From Actinernus sp. WN-2022 (Eukaryota; Cnidaria; Anthozoa; Actiniaria; Actinernidae), in NCBI GenBank assembly GCA_030867875.1, contig JAOWCC010000655.1, forward strand, positions 12,980,269 to 13,044,268: DNA of 64,000 nt, given 5' to 3'. Under the pieces are notes generated by a model that searched no databases, was not told where the DNA came from, and saw only the letters and a list, made by a program, of their open reading frames with translations. Of this stretch, positions 1 through 8,888 are shown piece by piece. Each line of letters starts with the position of its first letter. The first letter of the stretch is position 1. A program made the position numbers and the translations under genes.

Positions 1-328
1 TCGCCGTCAATTCATCTACATTATCTCTAGGAATCCTATAGTCCTTCAATTCCACTTTATGGTCCTTCAATTCCGCCAATACATTCGAGAAGCAATCCTT
101 GGGTTTGCATATCAAATCACGGTATTTCTTCTCGCGTTTACGGCGTTGAGGTGCACCGTAACTCGTACGGCATCCTCTACCGCACTTCGAACATGGGACG
201 AATGGGACGCATCCTTTTCGTATCTGAAAGTTATGTTGAGCGCAGTACTCTGATATCTTAGAACGCTTCCTTACGCAATTCGTGTCCTTTCCTCGCATCA
301 ACCAAATACAAGTTACCATCTCAGCCAT
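1..328 (-). CDS. Cys-rich zinc-binding Polinton protein, copy 1 (partial)
   Basis: This minus-strand reading frame starts at an ATG at 328 and stays open past the window edge, so the C-terminus is missing. The first 60 or so residues closely match the plus-strand gene at 34,749 in copy 2. Shared elements are an N-terminal CxWLMRGKD segment, a YCAQHNFQI segment and a CSKCGRGC knuckle, which suggest a small zinc-binding fold. After the knuckle the sequence differs: copy 2 has a second CSKCG pair and acidic repeats, while this copy is basic (QRRKREKKYRD). Function is unknown; a nucleic-acid-binding regulator is only a guess. Its orientation relative to the penton-like gene is opposite to copy 2, so the left end of copy 1 is rearranged or belongs to an inverted piece. 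Confidence 0.6.
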   Translation of the reverse strand, partial: MAEMVTCIWLMRGKDTNCVRKRSKISEYCAQHNFQIRKGCVPFVPCSKCGRGCRTSYGAPQRRKREKKYRDLICKPKDCFSNVLAELKDHKVELKDYRIPRDNVDELTA

Positions 329-440
329 CGTGTGATATATACCTAATGCTAGCTTATCTCTAATTGCTGTTTGAATGGGATAATGAGTTGGGTCAATAAA
401 ACAACTTCAACGTTCTGTGTTACACAAATAGTTTTTATTG

Positions 441-540
441 TATATTGAATTACCAAACCGGTCCTTGCCGGACCGCTATTTTACATAATTTATATTGAAT
501 TACCAAACCGGTCCTTGCCGGACCGCTATTTTACATAATT
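441..540. repeat. Perfect 50-bp direct tandem duplication (x2)
   Basis: Two identical 50-bp units lie at 441-490 and 491-540. Each contains the small palindrome CGGTCCTTGCCGGACCG. It could be a recent slippage duplication or part of a small DNA element; no further copies are visible nearby. Confidence 0.9.
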
Positions 541-649
541 ACTTCCAAAGAATTTCGTATCAGCCGTTTACGTTTTAAACATCGAAATTCATCTCTAGAA
601 AATTTCAAAACATACTATTACTCATGTAAAAAGGACAAGGAACACGATA

Positions 650-975
650 GAAACATTTTTAAAATGATTCACCCACTGCGAAAGAAGATATTCCACTCCG
701 CCGTACATCCTACATTTGCGACACCTTTTTTCTGGTTAACTTCGAGGGCCTTAGAAAGTTGATCGATGCTTTCAAAGCAGTCTATGTTAGTCTCTGTTTT
801 CACGTCTTCATCGATTCCTGCGAAGTCCATTTGACGCTCGGTGTTTAAGCTTTCACCTCTTCGAGGGGCGTTTTGGTTGGTCTTTTCCTCGTTGTCAGTC
901 GGTCGATCGCGAGTTCTTGTCCAATTAGTTCCAGGTAAGTCTCAGCAATACTTGGAATGAATTCTTCTACGTACA
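650..975 (-). pseudogene. Possible decayed coding stretch, unknown
   Basis: On the minus strand, an ATG at about 975 begins a short frame (MYVEEFIPSIAETYLELIG) that closes after about 47 codons. A second frame then reads on for about 60 codons (for example IDCFESIDQLSKALEV). Amino-acid composition is protein-like and both frames follow the same strand as the neighbouring gene at 1,328-1,882, so a frameshifted Polinton gene is plausible. I do not recognise the family, and chance openness is possible. Confidence 0.25.
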
Positions 976-1327
976 TTTAGCCTTTCCCGTGTCTATGAAC
1001 TCCCCAACTTGACCAAGAACGCCATTTAAGTCTCTAACGAGCGCGAGAAACCTTCCGTGTTCCATGGGTAAACGACAATGTCGATATATAGTGATGAGTC
1101 ATGCCTCGTGTTGAAACTGATCTCTATTGTGTCATCAATACCACCTGCGTGCCGGCAGAAATTTACATATGACTAGATGTTAGAATTAATTTATACGATT
1201 TTTTGTAAAGCTAAAATGAAACCCACGCTCGCTTTTATGGTAGGATATTTCTATTTTCATCCCACTAGACTGCCAAGTTTTGCTCTCATCTCCTTTCTGA
1301 TCTCGGAGCGAAGTTCTTCTACACTTT

Positions 1328-1882
1328 TTAACCCTCCTTCTCGCCTGTTTTTTGCCGTATTCCTAGCTTAAGGTCTTCATATTTGTCTTTTTCACCAATG
1401 ATGCCTACGAACTCGGTGTTTGAAATGTTACCGTCGGCTAAAGCTTTCGAAACTTTAGCTTCCACGGAATTGGCCTTAGCCTTTGCCAACATAACGGTCT
1501 TTTCGTGCTTCGAAACGTGAACCCCTAGTTTCTTACTGACAACGGCCATCAAAGCCGAAGTAACGGCACAAAGGATTCCCACTGATCCCAAAGGAAGCCC
1601 AACAAACAAACCTACTCCTGTCAACGACGTGCCTAGAGCAGCTGCAGACAAAACACCACTCAGGCTACCTGTGGCCACAGCAACCCCGTGAACAATACCA
1701 CGCACTCGGGTATATTTTTTACGAACTACTTCGTAGTGCTTTGCCTGCTGTTCGAGTTCGGCAAGCGTATCACATACTTTCTGCAGTCTAAAGCTCGATC
1801 CATTATCGCTAAGTTCCTTTATAGCTCCTGATGGATAGATAACTGGTGCTGTTGGAAAAGGTCGAATTGAATCGCCATCCAT
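1328..1882 (-). CDS. Conserved Polinton membrane protein with Gly/Ala-rich hydrophobic core (copy 1)
   Basis: This is a 184-residue frame opening with MDGDSIRPFP, matching the start MDGDSIQPLL of the copy 2 protein at 36,297-36,926, which supports the start codon. A helical charged segment (about residues 35-60) precedes a long glycine- and alanine-rich hydrophobic region (about 65-115). Then comes the conserved KVSKHEKTVMLAKAK segment and a helical tail. Copy 2 extends about 25 residues further at the C-terminus, so this copy may be shortened by a frameshift near 1,350. Similar proteins recur in cnidarian Polinton-type loci (recalled, not searched). The function is unknown; membrane insertion of a virion protein or a membrane-active peptide is inference. 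It lies just downstream of the penton-like gene on the same strand. Confidence 0.65.
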   Translation of the reverse strand: MDGDSIRPFPTAPVIYPSGAIKELSDNGSSFRLQKVCDTLAELEQQAKHYEVVRKKYTRVRGIVHGVAVATGSLSGVLSAAALGTSLTGVGLFVGLPLGSVGILCAVTSALMAVVSKKLGVHVSKHEKTVMLAKAKANSVEAKVSKALADGNISNTEFVGIIGEKDKYEDLKLGIRQKTGEKEG

Positions 1883-1901
1883 CGCATATTATACATATGA
1901 C

Positions 1902-2560
1902 TTACTCAATCTTCAATACGTATCGTATAGGTCGACCACGAAAGTCTACCACATTGTCTTCATCATCGCGAATTGTCAGACGAAGGCTGTTTCGCATTGT
2001 CCCTAGAGCTCGAGTGGTTATTGGGAGTAGTGAGGCGTACGTTGATTTTGCGAATCTTCTAGATAGGACTTCTAGATAGGACTTGCGATCGCTTTCCATC
2101 TCGAATTGAAAAGCTAGAATCCACTACATCGCAGTGGACATACACAGTGTGGATATCTTGTAGCACCAGGTCGTGGTTACCTATTTTGATTGATACGCCC
2201 CTCCCCTCTTCATTACCTTTGACGCATAGCAGAGTGCAGAGAGTTCTATCGAACCGGACTGGTTTCTTAACATCTAGGGTCCAAACTGCCCTCGGTGAGG
2301 ATTTGACGAATTTCACAATGCCAGCATCAATTGCGGGTTTGAAGTATTGTTGGATGCTTGCTATGTCATGGTGCCCCACGGCGATACTATGCGCGATTCT
2401 CGTATCGGGCTCGTTATTTTTTCCCACTGCAAACCACCAGAAAGCCGCACTCTCTGTTCTCAATAGTGACCTCAACTAGTGAAATATTATTGATAAGAAT
2501 GGGTTGATCGAAGTAGACCGTATGGTCAGCCGATATGGTGGTGACATATAAGAGAACCAT
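1902..2560 (-). pseudogene. Penton-like / minor capsid protein, frameshifted (copy 1)
   Basis: Three overlapping minus-strand frames together match the single 226-residue gene at 36,945-37,625 in copy 2. The N-terminal piece begins at 2,560 (MVLLYVTTISADHTVYF). The middle piece contains the YVHCDVVDSSFS segment, parallel to YIYCDVVDSDFS in copy 2. The C-terminal piece ends with LTIRDDEDNVVDFRGRP. The closing motif, in which a short strand is followed by D-[ED]-x-G/N-x-[LV]-[IV]-D-F and a final hydrophobic strand, is typical of the penton-type proteins of Polintons and adintoviruses as I remember them. At least two frameshifts separate the pieces, so this copy cannot make the full protein. Confidence 0.6.
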
Positions 2561-2603
2561 TTTATATATTGAAGTCATAACTACGTATGCGTATAGCTTC
2601 AAT
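2561..2603. promoter_or_regulatory. Divergent promoter between penton-like and anchored-protein genes
   Basis: Only 43 bases separate the two ATG codons. Each side has a TATA-like run followed by TTCAAT close to the start: TATAGCTTCAATATG for the plus gene, and CTTCAATATATAAAATGG for the minus gene. The same arrangement recurs in copy 2 (37,626-37,669), which supports a real short bidirectional promoter. Confidence 0.45.
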
Positions 2604-4144
2604 ATGTCCCATAAAGTTAATTTCGAAGGTGAATGGGGTGACTATATCGCACCTCGCAATGCAAAGGCTTTCGAGACCTTTAAGGAAAAATATCCCCACG
2701 CGGAATTCGAGAAGTTCTCAGCTAGGACAACGGCATCCGACATACACGACGAGTCAACATACGAGACTAAGATCATGTTTTACTATGGGGGTCAACGTTG
2801 GTATATGGGTGGTCTCGTACCAGCAGATGTTCGAAGACGTATCGATAATGCGCTATGGGATGTACATGGAGGTTTCCCATCTACGTTGGCGCTAAACGAA
2901 AGTGCGAAATATCCCATAGAAGCAGTTCCTTTTACCGAACCGGCGCAAGATATAGATCTCACAAATCTATGGATATACGTTACGCCCACTAAGAAGTTTG
3001 AAGCAGGCGTTCCGAATATATTCAAGGAGACCGTCGTAAAGCATAAAACATCAAATGAGTCTTATGCATGGTCGCGTGCTCCGGATTTTAAATACTGGCC
3101 TCAACAGTTAAATTTCGCAACGTGGTGTGCAACTTCTGGATGCGGAGTGTCGTTGTTCGACCCCGCGTTCAAAACATATCCACCCGTCGTTGAAGGGTTC
3201 CTACGATTCCACGTATATTTCACGATACGAAGAATTCTACATGAACTTGGCGGTACTCATGGAGTTCCTCTACCTGGTGACTCTGCTTTCAAACAAATTG
3301 ATAACCTCTATAGCAAAGCAGCCCTAGAGAAATTATGCATCGAGTTTGGTTTATCTAGAACACCAGACTTTCGATGGATAGGAGGTAGGAATAACGGACT
3401 TGGCGATGTATTCCTTTTGTACGGCGATGGTTTCAAAAACGTACACGTAATCAGAGGCTACGATAAAGAAGCAGATAATTGGCCAAGTCACAATAATTTA
3501 TTTGCAGATCAAGGAGGTAAGGAGGAAATGGGAAATCTGGTATCTTTTATTCGGAACGATGAACACGGAGGGAAACAATACAACTGGTTTACTCCACCAA
3601 TCGGAAAGGGTTTGACGGATGCTGGATTGGGTAGGTTGAATAGATCTGCCGAGGCTTTTGGATATTGCATGCTCGGTGCTCAAGCAGATCTGAATGAATC
3701 TATCATAGATTGCCATAACGTTAAAGAAAAGTTTAAGAACTTGGTTGAAGGTGCTATTAAGGTAAACGACTTAAAGTTAAGCTATGACAATTATCTTACC
3801 GCTATAATAACAACGCATAAGAGGCTCGATCTAGCAATAGCCGTAGGTGTGCGATTACTACCAAGTAATCTGGTGTACTACCTCGGAAAGAAAGTCCAAT
3901 CCCGAGAGCCACGAAATATATGGTGTTAGGTACGAATGATATCAATACGAAGTTAAAGAAACGAACCGCCCACCTCCCATGGAAGGACCACCCGATAAGA
4001 AACGAAGTACCACACAAGAAACGAGTACCACATAAGGAACGAGTACCACGCGCTTACGTACCAAAGTCCATCCCACAACATGAGATCAATCTCGCAGCGA
4101 CATCTATTGCCGCAGCTGGAATCGCATGGACGTTATTTCGTTAA
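2604..4144 (+). pseudogene. Polinton structural protein of unknown role, C-terminal membrane anchor (copy 1, frameshifted)
   Basis: The main frame runs from the ATG at 2,604 (MSHKVNF) to 3,929. A frameshift near 3,910 moves the C-terminal part into another frame, which ends at 4,144. The core is nearly identical in copy 2 (37,670-39,337) and includes IDLTNLWIYVTPTKKFEAG, FATWCATSGCGVSLFDP and RFHVYFTIRRILHELGG. The tail has basic, proline-containing repeats (VPHK-type) and ends in a single hydrophobic helix followed by TLFR, suggesting a C-terminal anchor. Copy 1 has an extra THGV in the core. The protein is conserved in cnidarian-type Polintons (recalled), but I know of no assigned function. 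Its place between the penton-like gene and the MCP suggests a virion component. The stop codon overlaps that of the convergent gene at 4,141. Confidence 0.6.
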
Positions 4145-5241
4145 CGTCGTTTGTATTGCTCTATTACGAATACCACCGCCGCTACGATTAACAGCCAAAT
4201 ATTACTTGCTAAGACTCCAACAACGTCACCAGCCATACTAAATTTGAAACTCGCAATTGGTCCAATCATTTTAGGTAGGATCTCCTCTAACTTTTTACCT
4301 ACTGCTTTTAATGTCTTGGCAGTGGCTTTAGCGGTGGCTTTGACAGCATCTCCCAACCCCGGTGATTTTGCGGGAACCGCCTTCGCTAGATTGGAAACTA
4401 TTACACCAATCACCGTACCTGCCGCAGCCATCACGCTAACTATACTAACGCCATACTTCTTGAAAATAGATTTTATACGATCCCTAAGTGGCATACGTTC
4501 TGTCATGGCTTCTTCTATTTGTCCTAGGACTGCTTGTTCCTTCCGATCGGTTCTTATTTTATTACTAGCATCTTCTTTCTGAGATTCAGTAGACGTAGGG
4601 TCTTTGAGTATTTCTTCGTTTTGTTCGATCCTCTCATTCACTTGATCTTCAGCTTTCATGACTTCTTCTACCGCTTCTTCTAATGTAGGTCCTACAACTA
4701 TTTTGAAACCTTTTCCCATCCTCTTATATAACTCACCCTCCTTGGTGATCAAAGGGATAGGTTTATTTTTACTTCCATACTCGTGGATGGCGACTCTACC
4801 ATCGGGCATGGTTGCTATCTCAAGCGTGCCTCGAATTCCCACATCGCGGTATTGTTTCCAGACAGTGTCGAACAGCATCTGTTTTGCGTTGTCTGATAAG
4901 CCTTGTTTGAAGATTACCTCTCTACTGGTAAAGTAAGGAGCTTTCTCATCTTTCAGATCTTCCAGGATTCTTTGATATCTAGAAACGTTCGATTCCGGAC
5001 CGATGATCGAATCGACGTAATCGTTCGTAGAAAATGCGGTTTCCTGATTCTTTGGTCGAGCACCTTCTTTAGCATAGTCGCGCCTATTTTTCATTGGGAT
5101 CGTTTCTCCTGATGCAGTAGCACCATCTGGAAATGTTGCATTCCACCCTTCTATATTGATAGCATCCTCATCCTCATAGTTTTCACCTCCTTTGGCTTCA
5201 CCAGGTCTTTCCTCTGCGACATCAACATCCATATTGAACAT
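4141..5241 (-). CDS. Coiled-coil membrane protein of Polinton (copy 1)
   Basis: The frame is open much further upstream, but the start at 5,241 (MFNMDVD) is preferred because copy 2 starts with the same MFNM and the upstream part would run into the MCP gene. The product is 366 residues. It has an acidic, disordered N-terminus, a charged helical middle (about residues 170-245), then LRDRIKSIFKKYG followed by a hydrophobic helix (SIVSVMAAAGTVIGVIVSNL). An alanine- and lysine-rich stretch follows, and a second hydrophobic helix near the C-terminus ends in EQYKRR. Copy 2 has the same architecture at 39,334-40,387 but is frameshifted. It faces the MCP gene head to head and converges on the anchored-protein gene, sharing four bases with it. 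Likely a membrane-associated virion or entry-related protein by context only; the function is not known. Confidence 0.65.
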   Translation of the reverse strand: MFNMDVDVAEERPGEAKGGENYEDEDAINIEGWNATFPDGATASGETIPMKNRRDYAKEGARPKNQETAFSTNDYVDSIIGPESNVSRYQRILEDLKDEKAPYFTSREVIFKQGLSDNAKQMLFDTVWKQYRDVGIRGTLEIATMPDGRVAIHEYGSKNKPIPLITKEGELYKRMGKGFKIVVGPTLEEAVEEVMKAEDQVNERIEQNEEILKDPTSTESQKEDASNKIRTDRKEQAVLGQIEEAMTERMPLRDRIKSIFKKYGVSIVSVMAAAGTVIGVIVSNLAKAVPAKSPGLGDAVKATAKATAKTLKAVGKKLEEILPKMIGPIASFKFSMAGDVVGVLASNIWLLIVAAVVFVIEQYKRR

Positions 5242-5266
5242 AACTACATATCTATGTATATTCAAC
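5242..5266. promoter_or_regulatory. Short bidirectional promoter upstream of MCP
   Basis: Twenty-five bases lie between the ATG of the minus gene and the first MCP ATG. The plus side reads TATATTCAACATG, almost the same as in copy 2 at 40,400-40,415. An 18-bp tandem duplication over the MCP start gives copy 1 two in-frame starts (5,267 and 5,285). Confidence 0.45.
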
Positions 5267-6501
5267 ATGATAGCATCGAAGTACATGATATCATCGAAGT
5301 TAGTTCCTGCAAAAGCGCGAAGAGAACCTCTAGCAATCAAGGCTCCACGAACCCTATATAGAAAAACTTTCACCCCATCATCTGCCAACCCAGGAGAGAC
5401 GCTCTATGTGGAAGTACCAACGTTAGGAGAAAATATCGTATTGGTACCTTGTAGCTTAGCACTATTGGGCGACATCGTATTGTCTGGTGGACATGCCAAT
5501 AATCGCGTTGTTTCCAATGTTGGTCGTTGCTTGGTTATACATCGACTTTGTAAAATGGGGGCCGAAATAGTAGAAGACATCGCTAGATCGGATCTACTAC
5601 AGACATATTCCGATATATACCTATCTACTCAAGAAAGAGAATCTAGAACGCAACAAGGTATCCAATCAGAGAACGCAAACAAGTTACGATCGAAAGCTGG
5701 TGATGCAGGTACTTCAAATACTGGCTCTACTAGCCGCATATGGTTCTAAATATAGAATTCCATTAGACGTTGATATTCTGACACAACATGGCGTTCTATA
5801 TCCTCACGCCCTAGAAGACACCATATCATTCGAGTTGACCCTAGCGCCTGCCATTGAAATAGTCGTTGGATCAGATAGTACGAAGATAGGCACATATAAA
5901 CTTAACAACATCCAGTTAGAATATAAAGCAATCAAGAACGAAACCCTAGCCAAGGACGCACTTAGCGCATACAAAGATGGCACTGCTTTCCTATACAACC
6001 ATGCCGTTCATTTCAAGACAGTAACGATCGCCAAGGCATCCGATACATTGATATCTCAGAACATCAATGTTCCACGACGATCCTTTGCTGGGCTACTTCT
6101 ACTATTTATAAATCCGCCTACCACTGGCACGCGAGATAGCGAAGCATTCTCAAATCCTGGTATTTCTAAGATAGAGGTAGACGTCAACGGAGTTCCAAAT
6201 AGATTCTTTCCAGGAGGTATGTTACCACCAGGCTGCAAAAGGATGGTTTGCCACATCCAATACTTCTATGACTCCTACCAAATTTCATAACAATAGATTT
6301 GCTATCCTAGTTGATTGTCGCACGGCAAAAGATTCCACTGTTCATGGTGATGGTATGTCACAAACAGGTGGCGGAAAAGACATCGATCTTCGTATACATA
6401 GATCTGCAAAAGGTAGTGGAAACGTAATCATGCACATCTTCGTTCTTGCGGATGCCCAACTCATCATATTGAACAGAGAATTGCAGAGTATAACATACTA
6501 A
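5267..6501 (+). pseudogene. Double jelly-roll type major capsid protein (copy 1, two frameshifts)
   Basis: Three frames together correspond to the 411-codon gene of copy 2. The first (5,267-5,749) carries the N-terminal jelly-roll part (TLYVEVPTLGENIVLVPCSL). The second runs from about 5,715 to 6,290 and includes NVPRRSFAGLLLLF and NGVPNRFFPGGM. The third (to 6,501) holds ILVDCRTAKDS and the closing segment LADAQLIILNR. The pairing of N-V-P-R-R-S near the second domain with a C-terminal ADAQLNI-type strand is what I recall for Polinton and adintovirus capsid proteins. Relative to copy 2, about 8-10 bases are missing near 5,725 and about 11 near 6,237; each shifts the frame. The stop codon overlaps the ATPase start as TAATG. 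Confidence 0.7.
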
Positions 6502-7080
6502 TGGATTCCTTGGTAGAACACGTACCATTCAACGCACTCATAGTAGGTCCAACGAACTGCGGAAAGACTGCATTTCTCGTAGAGCAACTTCGTGGAGCAT
6601 TTCGTGGTAAGTTCGACTACGTCGTATTAATATGTCCTACGCATGCACACAACAAAACATATCGTGGATTTGCCAACCAAGATCCGCACTTCTATGTTAT
6701 GTCGCCACCACAGGATGCTATCAATACAGCACTAGAGGTTTGTGCAACCTTTTGGTCTGGTAAAACGAAGAACTGACAAGTTAGTAGATCTGGCATTCTC
6801 TGCTCGACATATAGGACTATCTATTTGGGTGCTATCCCAACAATTAACGAGTATATGTAAACCTTTCCGCGAGAACGTAGCGGTCGTAGTTGCCTTTCAT
6901 ACCGCATCGATTATAGATGGTAAAAGGATATTTGAAGACTACGGAGGATCGCAAGAATGTAATGAGTTACGAGCAGTACTTCGGTCCCACAAGTTTGCTC
7001 GCATATGTTTTTGTTTACGGCATCCCTTTATGGTCATGTTAGAGCTACCCGCACCTATGACGTATTATCATGGCCGATGA
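6501..7080 (+). pseudogene. A32-like genome-packaging ATPase (copy 1, Walker B deleted)
   Basis: The first frame (6,501-6,776) starts MDSLVEHVPF and carries the Walker A loop GPTNCGKT (residues 16-23). The second frame resumes at KRRTDKLVDLAFS and includes the sensor-like WVLSQQLTSI segment. Compared with copy 2, 47 bases are missing after 6,761. These encoded the Walker B strand (LLILDDC in copies 2 and 3). The breakpoints share the short sequence GTA, as in microhomology-mediated deletion. The frame is shifted and the catalytic acidic residues are gone, so the gene is dead. In viruses of this type the FtsK/HerA-superfamily ATPase pumps DNA into the capsid; adjacency to the MCP fits that role. 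Confidence 0.75.
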
Positions 7081-7631
7081 AGAAATATTTGCCCTACAAG
7101 GTGAGGATGTAACAGGTCCGCCACCAAGAATAGATAACGGAGGTAACGGACAACCCGGAAGCACTTTCCATTTTGGCTGCGACTGGTACAACGAAAGAAT
7201 ACCTAGGAAAGAACTTATCCTTAGGAGACGTTACTAGATTATCTGAAAAAGAAGTAGATAAATTATATAGAAGATACCAGGCCGTTCTAGCTCAGCAAAT
7301 AACCGGGAATCTAGTCGATGGTATTATGCGTTTAGCTACCCGACTAGTCGCATATCTAATACCTATAGATTCTCAAGAAGACCTGATGCTAGACCTACGA
7401 GAAGATCGTCTAATCCGCAATGAGATCAGTGCTGCGACTGGCCTGTTATCGCTTCAAGCGGGTCGTTTCGTAGCGTTGGCTAGCGTCTTGTTCCACGTAT
7501 CTGGTCATATAGTCATTCCTAGTAGTTCTGCTACGACACCTATTGAACCTTCGCATACGTATACTATATCGAAGCAAGATGGAGGAACAGACGGATCGTA
7601 TAACTGCGGATCCTCCGAAGACTGCGCCTGA
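7070..7631 (+). pseudogene. Conserved Polinton helical protein (copy 1, frameshifted)
   Basis: The start at 7,070 (MADEEIFALQGEDV) overlaps the end of the ATPase gene by 11 bases, as in copies 2 and 3. A frameshift near 7,155 leads into the main frame, which reads ALSILAATGTTKEYLG and ends at 7,631. The intact copy 2 version is 184 residues (43,872-44,426). The middle is predicted helical, with a hydrophobic stretch around GIMRLATRLVAYLIPID and another around GRFVALASVLFHVSGH. No enzyme motif is visible. Its 3' end overlaps the start of the next gene (7,579) in another frame. Conservation in all three copies argues for a real protein of the virion or packaging module, but the role is unknown. 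Confidence 0.55.
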
Positions 7632-7950
7632 GAAAAAAGAAAAGAATCCAAAACGCGTCGCTGCCGGAAAAGCATTTGCGGCAAGCAATAAACTTGCCAA
7701 AGAGGCTCTAAAGCGGGAGTCGGAACGTGAAAGCGAATCATGCGAAGAAACCAACGTAAAGGAATCTACTAGATCACTACTAGACGTGTCTACTAATACT
7801 ACTCTAACGGCCATTGGCGTAGGTGCCGCATTGGCGGTCGTATACTACCAATATAAGAGATACGGAGACGACACCTCTAAGAACGTTAGTACGATACGAC
7901 CCGCAAGTCCAGTAGGGACTAGGAAGGCGACGTTACCAGATATGGAGTAG
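7579..7950 (+). CDS. Small basic single-pass membrane protein (copy 1)
   Basis: The ATG at 7,579 is chosen because copies 2 and 3 also begin MEE(Q)TD here; upstream codons overlap the preceding gene. The product is 123 residues. It has a lysine-rich N-terminal half with the conserved segment PKRVAAGKAFAASNKLA, an acidic patch, one hydrophobic helix (TLTAIGVGAALAVVYYQYK) and a short tail ending PDME in all three copies. I recall the same layout in other cnidarian Polinton loci. A viral internal-membrane or core-DNA linker role is conceivable from a basic domain plus a single membrane segment, but this is inference. It is intact here. Confidence 0.65.
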   Translation: MEEQTDRITADPPKTAPEKKEKNPKRVAAGKAFAASNKLAKEALKRESERESESCEETNVKESTRSLLDVSTNTTLTAIGVGAALAVVYYQYKRYGDDTSKNVSTIRPASPVGTRKATLPDME

Positions 7951-7977
7951 CATTTAAAGATTAGAATCGTAAGTAGT

Positions 7978-8204
7978 ATGACGATGGCAGAGAAGAAATT
8001 AATGAAAACGATCGCCGACGCCGCAATAATTACTGGGCTCGCTACAATATTGGGTGGGTTGCGAAGAAAGTGGTAAAAGAATCAATGCTCAACGATCCTT
8101 CCGTTTCTATCTTGAATAACGTGAAGTGGGTAGCGGTATTGGCAAGTAGTCTAGCAGCAAAGCAATATCTCGAGGATCAGAAGTATATACCAACTAATTT
8201 GTGA
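7978..8204 (+). pseudogene. Small hydrophobic Polinton protein (copy 1, frameshifted)
   Basis: This copy begins MTMAEKKLMKTIADAAI and runs out of frame after LATILGGL, closing at a TAA about 25 codons in. The remainder, ending QYLEDQKYIPTNL, is readable in another frame up to 8,204. The intact homologue is the 73-residue gene at 13,996-14,217 in copy 3. Two hydrophobic segments are expected, one around DAAIITGLA and one around KWVAVLASSLAAKQYL. The next gene starts only 7 bases downstream, so these small genes look like a tightly packed transcription unit. Confidence 0.5.
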
Positions 8205-8210
8205 GTGCTC

Positions 8211-8649
8211 ATGGCAACGTTGGCGGGAATTGGAATGGCAATTTTCGGAGCTGTTTTAAACGCGACAGCATTCACTGGTGGTGGCGTACTCGCTAGGATA
8301 TTTTCTGGAAAAGACGATAGGGCTGCTATAGAACGAGAAAGACACGACAGGGCACTAGAGGAAAAAAACGGCTGCCATGATTGCTTACAATAAACAACGT
8401 CAAAGACTATACGACCATGCGCAAGAACAGGAAGGTCTGGAACGTAGTGCACACGATTCTCAAAACGATACTAACCGTGCTTTCGTACGATCCGATAAAC
8501 TACGCAAGCAGCTACGACGTCTCAAAGAAATGAGAGAACCTCGTTTATCAGATTACTATCAACCATCGAGTTCGCAGAGGACTGGTGAGTTGGTCTATGT
8601 CGGAGGTGGAATGCTAGTCGCTGGATATGCTGTTAGTCGTTTGATATGA
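8211..8649 (+). pseudogene. Membrane protein with two terminal hydrophobic segments (copy 1, frameshifted)
   Basis: The ATG at 8,211 begins MATLAGIGMAIFGAVLNATA, a hydrophobic N-terminal segment followed by GGGVLARIFSGKD and a charged helical middle. A frameshift near 8,370 moves the reading into a second frame, which carries RLSDYYQPSSSQ, then a C-terminal hydrophobic helix, and stops at 8,649. Copy 2 has the intact 144-residue form at 44,983-45,417. The order of N-terminal membrane segment, coiled middle, LSDYYxPSxxQxxGEL and C-terminal membrane segment is one I recall from cnidarian Polinton loci. Function is unknown. Confidence 0.55.
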
Positions 8650-8669
8650 TTATGCTTTTTAAAAACGAA

Positions 8670-8832
8670 CTTTTTTATGCTTGGTGAGATTTTTTACGTT
8701 CGGTGAGATTACTGACAATTACTGGTAAGATTACTGGCAATTGCTTACAATTACTGGCAAGATTACTGGTAATTACTGGCAATTACTAGGAAGTTACTGG
8801 TTAGATTACTGGCAATTACTAGGTGCACCGTA
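8670..8832. repeat. Imperfect tandem array of TTACTGGCAA-type units
   Basis: About 160 bases consist of repeats of short units such as ATTACTGGCAA, ATTACTGGTAA and GGTGAGATT. The array lies just upstream of an accessory gene (start 8,889) that copy 2 lacks, and is absent from the equivalent place in copy 2 (45,418-45,536). Confidence 0.75.
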
Positions 8833-8888
8833 AGTTGGTTTCTACTCACATTTGAAGCTACGCACATATATAAATATTAGAGGTGAAA

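Larger units (their letters stand above)
329..1327. other. Gene-poor left segment of Polinton copy 1
   Basis: This holds the 50-bp direct duplication at 441-540 and a possible decayed minus-strand coding stretch at about 650-975. In the matching place copy 2 carries the TFIIB-like gene, of which I see no trace here. The last 130 bases before 1,327 resemble the downstream flank of the membrane-protein gene in copy 2 around 36,240-36,300. Confidence 0.5.

Noticed and set aside
4151..4582. Long plus-strand open frame over the coiled-coil membrane protein gene
   Set aside because: It is antisense to the conserved minus-strand gene at 4,141-5,241, and its hydrophobic character mirrors that gene's membrane helices.
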